Assembly (NCBI RefSeq): GCF_012641465.1
Contig: NZ_JABAIK010000020.1
Span: 1-64,000 of the forward strand
Length of the DNA stretch: 64,000 nucleotides
Source: Vibrio agarilyticus
GTDB lineage: Bacteria; Pseudomonadota; Gammaproteobacteria; Enterobacterales; Vibrionaceae
Reading direction: 5' to 3'
Shown one piece after another: positions 63,101 through 64,000 of this stretch (positions are counted from its first letter, which is position 1; each line of letters begins with the position of its first letter). The position numbers and the translations under genes are program-made. Below the pieces are notes generated by a model. It did not search any database. It was not told where the DNA came from and worked only from the letters and a program-made list of their open reading frames with translations.

Positions 63101-64000
63101 ATGGCGCTGCTCCAGCGTCATTTTGCGTAATGTTGGGCAGTAAGGTGGTGAGGTCAATCGCGCTATCGCCCTCACGTAAGTCAAAATTCACTGTCTCGGT
63201 CAGCTCGTTACCATCAACGCCAATCGAGGTGAACACCGCTGAATCAGGCGAAGTTTGTGACACAGTCATGTTTTGCACGACATACGTGCCGTCGCCACGA
63301 ACGGTTCCCAGCTCGAAATAGGCGACAGGTTGGTCGACGGTCAGGGTATAGTCGGTTTCATAGCTGTCGGGGTCTGTTTTATGGTAAGTGAGAGAGTCAA
63401 TTAGCTGCCCTTCATCATCAAAGGCACGTATTTCCACTTCGGTAAAATGGCGTGATTCAGGCAAAAACCAACCGCCGAGGCCATCAAGATGAAAACTGAT
63501 CTCATTGATGTCCATGCCGTCAACGCTGACGATAAGCTTCTCGCCGCTACTGAGCCCTTCTCTATCTGAATCGCCAATGCCGTGTCCGATATGGGTATTG
63601 CCATTCCACGCACCGAGTGGGCCATCGTTACTCACCGTGGTAACGGTTAAATCGCCATCGACAAACTCACGGGTATGATCATCAACTTTACGCCCCCAAT
63701 CTCTTAAATTGGCCCTGTCATCAAACGTGCCAATGCGTGTTGTATGGGTGCTGTCAGCAATGGCGTTTTCATCGGCAACAAAACGCACTTCGGTATCCGC
63801 TGCGATTTCTTGACCAACGGCAAGCTCAACCCATTCGTCATCAATAAACGCTTCAACAATGCCATGCTCTGGTGCTTCATCCATGCGCAGCATAGGGTCA
63901 TCACGCAACGCAACGCCAACAGACTCATCTTCGGTAGCGCTGATATTGAGCTCATCACCGGCCTCCGGCGCGTCATTCACTGGGTTGACCGTGACATCTA
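60186..64000 (-). CDS. giant VNDAP/cadherin-like repeat protein, C-terminal part (runs off the window)
   Basis: At least 1270 residues in an open frame that continues past base 64000; the start is outside the window. The chain is built of roughly 100-residue beta-sandwich repeats marked by VNDAP / INDAP / PVNDAP and by the GDGTWTFTPxxDF[ANT]G motif (tandem-95 / cadherin-like type), of the sort found in very large type I-secreted adhesins. One unit has a different insertion (SFHLDGLGGWFLPESRHF). The last 70 residues are Asp/Ser/Gly-rich and end EVDPSLM. No GGxGxDxxx RTX repeats and no obvious type I secretion signal are seen at the C-terminus, which is unusual for this class. Probably a surface adhesin or biofilm protein. 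Confidence 0.85.
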   Translation of the reverse strand, partial: DVTVNPVNDAPEAGDELNISATEDESVGVALRDDPMLRMDEAPEHGIVEAFIDDEWVELAVGQEIAADTEVRFVADENAIADSTHTTRIGTFDDRANLRDWGRKVDDHTREFVDGDLTVTTVSNDGPLGAWNGNTHIGHGIGDSDREGLSSGEKLIVSVDGMDINEISFHLDGLGGWFLPESRHFTEVEIRAFDDEGQLIDSLTYHKTDPDSYETDYTLTVDQPVAYFELGTVRGDGTYVVQNMTVSQTSPDSAVFTSIGVDGNELTETVNFDLREGDSAIDLTTLLPNITQNDAGAAPFEPVVISKAQLLGQASDVDNPLLSVEGLALVGDNADKATLTDNGNDTWTITPEPDFFGEVELEYQVSDGQLTDNNIVNIDFAAVNDAPQSDTVNLLSDEDESLLITQAMLLANASDIDTEIDALSAQNLHINPSFGELTDLGDGTWSFTPTTNFNGDVPFSFEVFDGELATAVEGTLTIDPINDAPIAPTLTVSGEEDNLLTIDPAYLLQQVSDVDLGDTLSITDVSVRAPGSANISLIDGLYHLTTGANFNGLVELTYTVFDGTEAVQGSLNVNVIPVNDAPFSTGNALMATNEDEAFTFDAFKLLDLFADVEQNPINVSQILLQDEDKGALQDNGDGTWTFTPSADFAGVTELQLVVSDGEFETALDIPLYIRPIADGAVVSSEHSGPLVFNEDEAGHLCLNVSLLDQSEVLTNLVITGFPVGFVVSDGTHTATINAVNQYIDVTQWNVTDLELTPPPNFAGDFALTVTTSTVDYGDEAQALDDGVDEGDFVAEFETALTLTADDLLSAAENLDAEASDAIRFVHLVDKSQGVLFDNGDNSWTFTPADDFTGQVDFAYVVDRDGVFYDEQSAIVVVDSASYTNVPPSVETQLTKNLDDNGALAFSDAELLATLSDADGDELMIESVTLTKGQGIIETAGDGSYQLIRAEGFDGELELGFIASDGEHQIVSHVEVINDLSTANGSSEEYTLAENGSLTLTSAQLLQELMLGPDDIVTDVTDTDDAGYFAVAPNDEWIYWPSEPFDGELNMLVEVEIDGQLESVPLTLDVQVDSFDAGGSETDQTIIEAQMAVSRSAQQGDAPFDDTDPDITGAPGDTVAIDLPESITDAETLSYVELDGLPIGSEVSNALDNGDGSYIVTGDFSAPLSVTFPDEYQGSGQIEMQGFNDADQPIDGALDNLDFAIDEQYAMQSTSQTNNGLPDPTLNQGDSGDDSGDSNGLADDSSRFDAEMQEGAEQSGGQNTEVDPSLM

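Noticed and set aside
1-64000. prophage, transposon or genomic island
   Set aside because: No integrase, transposase, phage structural gene or tRNA attachment site was seen; most genes look like ordinary chromosomal genes.

Overview
The window looks like a chromosomal stretch of a marine gamma-proteobacterium, most probably a member of the Vibrionaceae. The reasons are the gene families (HrpA, AzoR, TRAP uptake, a Vps-like polysaccharide export cluster, an IadA/YfcC pair, a giant VNDAP-repeat surface protein), moderate GC content by eye, and a dense family of roughly 120-150 bp imperfect palindromes between genes that all carry TATACCC/GGGTATA ends. No rRNA, tRNA, CRISPR array, IS transposase, integrase or prophage module was seen.

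Layout. 1-5.4 kb: a minus-strand locus with a TRAP transporter (dctP, dctQ, dctM) followed by a Cache-domain histidine kinase and a NarL-type regulator. 6.2-10.4 kb: an RND efflux pump and its lipoprotein adaptor, with two operator-like palindromes upstream. 10.9-19.2 kb: a minus-strand exopolysaccharide export/polymerisation cluster (outer-membrane barrel, short Wza/SLBB protein, Wzc kinase, VpsP-like protein, CpsB/YwqE-like PHP phosphatase, an Ala/Val-rich 29-residue repeat protein and a Wzy/O-antigen-ligase protein); it has no glycosyltransferase. 19.5-27.6 kb: mixed genes (small outer-membrane barrel, hrpA, azoR, TerB, YddG-like exporter, DEDDh exonuclease).

27.8-33.6 kb: a DUF2760 membrane protein followed by two divergent Hsp70s, the second with a long extra C-terminal region; this is a candidate chaperone system of unknown role. 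33.7-36.2 kb: five tightly packed genes for small exported proteins, three with the same two-cysteine, beta-rich layout, and with no usher or assembly gene beside them. 36.6-48.9 kb: a LysR regulator, an EmrA/EmrB-like pump, a CNNM/CorC protein, an MFS carrier with a His-rich microprotein upstream, GNAT, pirin, CYTH and a secreted EEP-family hydrolase.

50-52.8 kb: isoaspartyl dipeptidase and a YfcC carrier. 53-59.3 kb: the most striking signalling unit. A membrane-anchored di-heme peroxidase-like protein with a His-rich linker is followed at 12 bp by a hybrid kinase (HisKA-HATPase-REC-Hpt), then at 5 bp by a PAS protein whose kinase core has lost the phospho-accepting histidine but which keeps an intact receiver, and then by a secreted protein of unknown function. 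I infer a redox- or peroxide-responsive phosphorelay. 60.2-64 kb: the C-terminal 1.27 thousand residues of a giant repeat protein that runs off the window edge.

The palindromic repeats lie almost exclusively between genes. Some sit inside apparent operons (dctP/dctQ, between the two Hsp70 genes, inside the five-gene secreted cluster), and short deletion derivatives keep only the two ends.
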